DNA from: Streptomyces sp. NBC_01241
GTDB taxonomy: Bacteria > Actinomycetota > Actinomycetes > Streptomycetales > Streptomycetaceae
Direction: 5' to 3'
DNA: 64,000 bases
NCBI RefSeq assembly: GCF_041435435.1
Contig: NZ_CP108494.1
Coordinates: 6,110,501 to 6,174,500, forward strand
Shown here: positions 62,604 to 64,000 of the stretch, piece by piece
How the letters are laid out: the number at the start of each line of letters is the position of its first letter
Position numbering within the stretch: the stretch's first letter is position 1
Made by a program: the position numbers and the translations under genes
Notes under the pieces: generated by a model
Seen by the model: the letters and a program-made list of their open reading frames with translations, nothing else
Told to the model about the DNA's origin: nothing
The model's database searches: none

Positions 62604-63017
62604 GAACGCCGCGACGGCGCGGAACGTGCCCGCACTGATGGTCACTTCGGCCGAGCAGGCCACCGCGAGGACGTAGCCGATGCCGCGTTCCTCCAGGGGG
62701 GCACGCATTTTCGGGTTGCCACCGTAGACCTCGTCGCCCGTGACCCATCCCACATGGTGTCCAGCGTCCCAGAACCGTTCGGTCATCCTGCGGGCCAGTT
62801 CCGGCTTGGTCGCGAACACGGTGTCCTCGCCGAGCCCCGTGGCCCGGCATCGATCCGGGTCACCCGTCCAGGAGCGCGGGATGTACAGCTCCCGGTCCAC
62901 CGCCGCGTGCCCACGCTCGCCGGCGTAGACGAGGTAGACGGCGACCTGGGATTTCTCGATCCGCCCAGCCGTGCCCGTGTACTGGCGCTGGACGCCGACG
63001 GTGTGGATGCCCTTTCG
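62604..63017 (-). pseudogene. IS701-family transposase fragment
   Basis: The minus strand encodes VGVQRQYTGTAGRIEKSQVAVYLVYAGERGHAAVDRELYIPRSWTGDPDRC, FATKPELARRMTERF and WVTGDEVYGGNPKMR, the central part of an IS701-type DDE transposase including the second catalytic Asp (TGDEVYGG). The sequence leaves the family after GYVLAVACSAEV...GTFRA, and the N-terminal catalytic region and C-terminal Glu region are absent. No terminal inverted repeats could be found. It is a dead fragment, showing that transposition has occurred near the right end. Confidence 0.8.
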
Positions 63018-63047
63018 TCGAATTCTTGGCCACACTCAACGCTGGAC

Positions 63048-63470
63048 TCAGGAAGCTGAGTCCAGCGACGTGAGATCCGCGCCCTGGACCGCCACCAGCA
63101 CGGCCTCGCCCGGGGTCTCCCCCGCCGCCACGGCGACCGCCGGATCGATGCCCTCGACCTCGTAGACGGTCACCTTCTCCGGCTTCTCCGTGCCGTCGAC
63201 CTCGCCCGATTCGTCGCACCCGGGCAGCAGGCCGGTACCGAGGTCCTTGCCGACTGTGAACTCCTTGTCGGTCACGGACCGTCCCCTCACGTCGAGGTAG
63301 GACCGCCCCTCATACTTCACGAGGTACGCGCACTTCGCCTCGGAGGCGCCGCCCGCCTTGAGGCCCCCGTCGCTCTCCCCCTTCGTCGTACAGCCGGTCC
63401 CCCCGACCATCAGGACCGCCGCCACCACCAGAGTCCTCGTCCATCTCCGCACCCGCGGCTTGACTTCCAT
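63048..63470 (-). CDS. DUF6281-like lipoprotein
   Basis: 140 aa. A signal peptide with lipobox VGGTGC (C27) is followed by a Gly/Ser spacer and a compact domain (KCAYLVKYEGRSYLDVRGRSV, GTGLLPGCDESGE, VYEVEGIDPAVAV) as in Streptomyces lipoproteins annotated DUF6281. Function unknown. It follows the IS701 fragment on the same strand. Confidence 0.7.
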   Translation of the reverse strand: MEVKPRVRRWTRTLVVAAVLMVGGTGCTTKGESDGGLKAGGASEAKCAYLVKYEGRSYLDVRGRSVTDKEFTVGKDLGTGLLPGCDESGEVDGTEKPEKVTVYEVEGIDPAVAVAAGETPGEAVLVAVQGADLTSLDSAS

Positions 63471-63774
63471 CTCCCGCCCTCCGTCTCTCCGGCATCACCG
63501 AAGGCCCTTCGGCCTCTCAGTGCTACGACGGAGCAGCCCCCCTTTTCGTTCCGCTGCCCCTCTGAAGGCCTGTTCGGTGAACTCCGCCATCCCGGGCAGA
63601 CGGCGGATGAGTGATCACCGACCCGATCACCACGCCGTACGACGAGGGGGAGGCGACGCGACGTCATGACCACGCTGGCACAACGCACAAGGCCGATGCG
63701 CCGCCCCACGGACCGTCGGCCCTCTTCGACCTGCACTCGACCGCCATGCAGTTCGTCCTGCTCGCCGTTTTCCT

Positions 63775-64000
63775 GGTGCTGCTCTGGCGTTTGAGGGCTT
63801 CATCGCGGGCAAGCAGCTGAGCGCCGGCTAGCTGGACTTCATCACGTTGGTCGTCGACGTGGTCGCGAAGCGTGGCCTGCTCGACCTCGGTGACCTGTAC
63901 GAAGTCGGCAGCCCCTTCCACGACCGGGCACCCGGTGGCCCGGTGGCCCGGACGACCTGTTCACCCCCGAGGAGATCGACGACCTGAAGATTGTCTTCAT
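63775..64000 (+). pseudogene. Type I restriction HsdR C-terminal remnant (runs past the window)
   Basis: FEGFIAGKQLSAG, LDFITLVVDVVAKRGLLDLGDLYEVGSPFHDRAPGGP and DDLFTPEEIDDLKIVF match the EcoEI-type C-terminal domain of type I restriction R subunits (or related helicases), but they lie in two frames. An in-frame TAG at 63829-63831 interrupts the first frame, and a tandem 8-bp duplication (GGTGGCCC twice, around 63932-63947) shifts the rest. A 69-codon frame ending at 63820 (63611 GTG) overlaps the start and includes a hydrophobic stretch; I did not call it. Confidence 0.5.

Noticed and set aside
63611..63820. Frame with a hydrophobic segment at the right end
   Set aside because: Overlaps the HsdR remnant and ends at a shift; could be part of the decayed region and has no recognised family.
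56564..64000. tRNA genes downstream of gltX
   Set aside because: tRNA-Gln/Glu genes are expected in this chromosomal neighbourhood, but no cloverleaf or TTCGA-type T-loop with matching stems was found within the window.

Overview
The window is a high-GC actinobacterial chromosome segment, almost certainly Streptomyces. Codon usage is strongly G/C-ending, antisense frames are open for kilobases, and the gene order (second urease, agmatine deiminase, cimA, accB/accE, two tandem conservons, gltX) matches what I remember of the S. coelicolor SCO5525-SCO5547 region. No rRNA, tRNA or CRISPR array was recognised. The left part is core-like. From about 56.5 kb onward it becomes accessory and partly decayed.

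Layout. 1-3.2 kb: end of a fused urease gamma/beta gene, a divergent ureC and an agmatine deiminase, followed by a TetR regulator and an MFS permease. 5.3-7.2 kb: cimA (citramalate synthase) behind a possible leader-peptide/attenuator. 7.3-16 kb: a LacI regulator, a peptide-type (Opp/Dpp) ABC transporter and a GH1 beta-glucosidase, probably a cello-oligosaccharide uptake operon, with short tandem repeats at almost every gene boundary. 16-25.8 kb: a secreted/membrane protein, a multi-sensor SpoIIE phosphatase, small membrane proteins, YceI, a small secreted protein and a NarL-type two-component pair. 26-28.8 kb: a DUF397/XRE/HATPase locus, a VOC protein and an AraC regulator. 28.9-32.8 kb: a large secreted GH101 endo-alpha-N-acetylgalactosaminidase.

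33.1-40.6 kb is the most interesting part. A trypsin-like protease, a PknG-type Ser/Thr kinase, a VWA/zinc-ribbon protein, a four-helix membrane protein and a solute-binding lipoprotein without any ABC transporter lie in one direction and mostly overlap. The order recalls the mycobacterial PknG-GlnX-GlnH nutrient-sensing module, but with a sugar-type binding protein and two extra partners. Its first gene carries a TTA codon.

40.8-42.7 kb: accB and accE. 42.8-53.4 kb, minus strand: two complete conservons (cvnA-D twice) whose GTPase genes share a 250-bp identical block. 53.9-56.6 kb: a small peptide gene, a fumarylacetoacetate hydrolase family gene, and gltX, which carries a dispersed Streptomyces palindromic repeat translated in frame near its N terminus.

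56.5-59.8 kb: a 3.2-kb island with a WXG100-like protein, a DUF1023 hydrolase and a lipoprotein is bracketed by two copies of the gltX 3' end, and a DUF3800 gene is cut at the right copy. 59.9-64 kb: a ribbon-helix-helix/PIN-like pair, an XRE/DUF397 locus with a divergent partner, an IS701-family remnant, a DUF6281 lipoprotein and a broken type I restriction HsdR tail at the edge. Family calls come from recognising motifs by eye; no database search was run.
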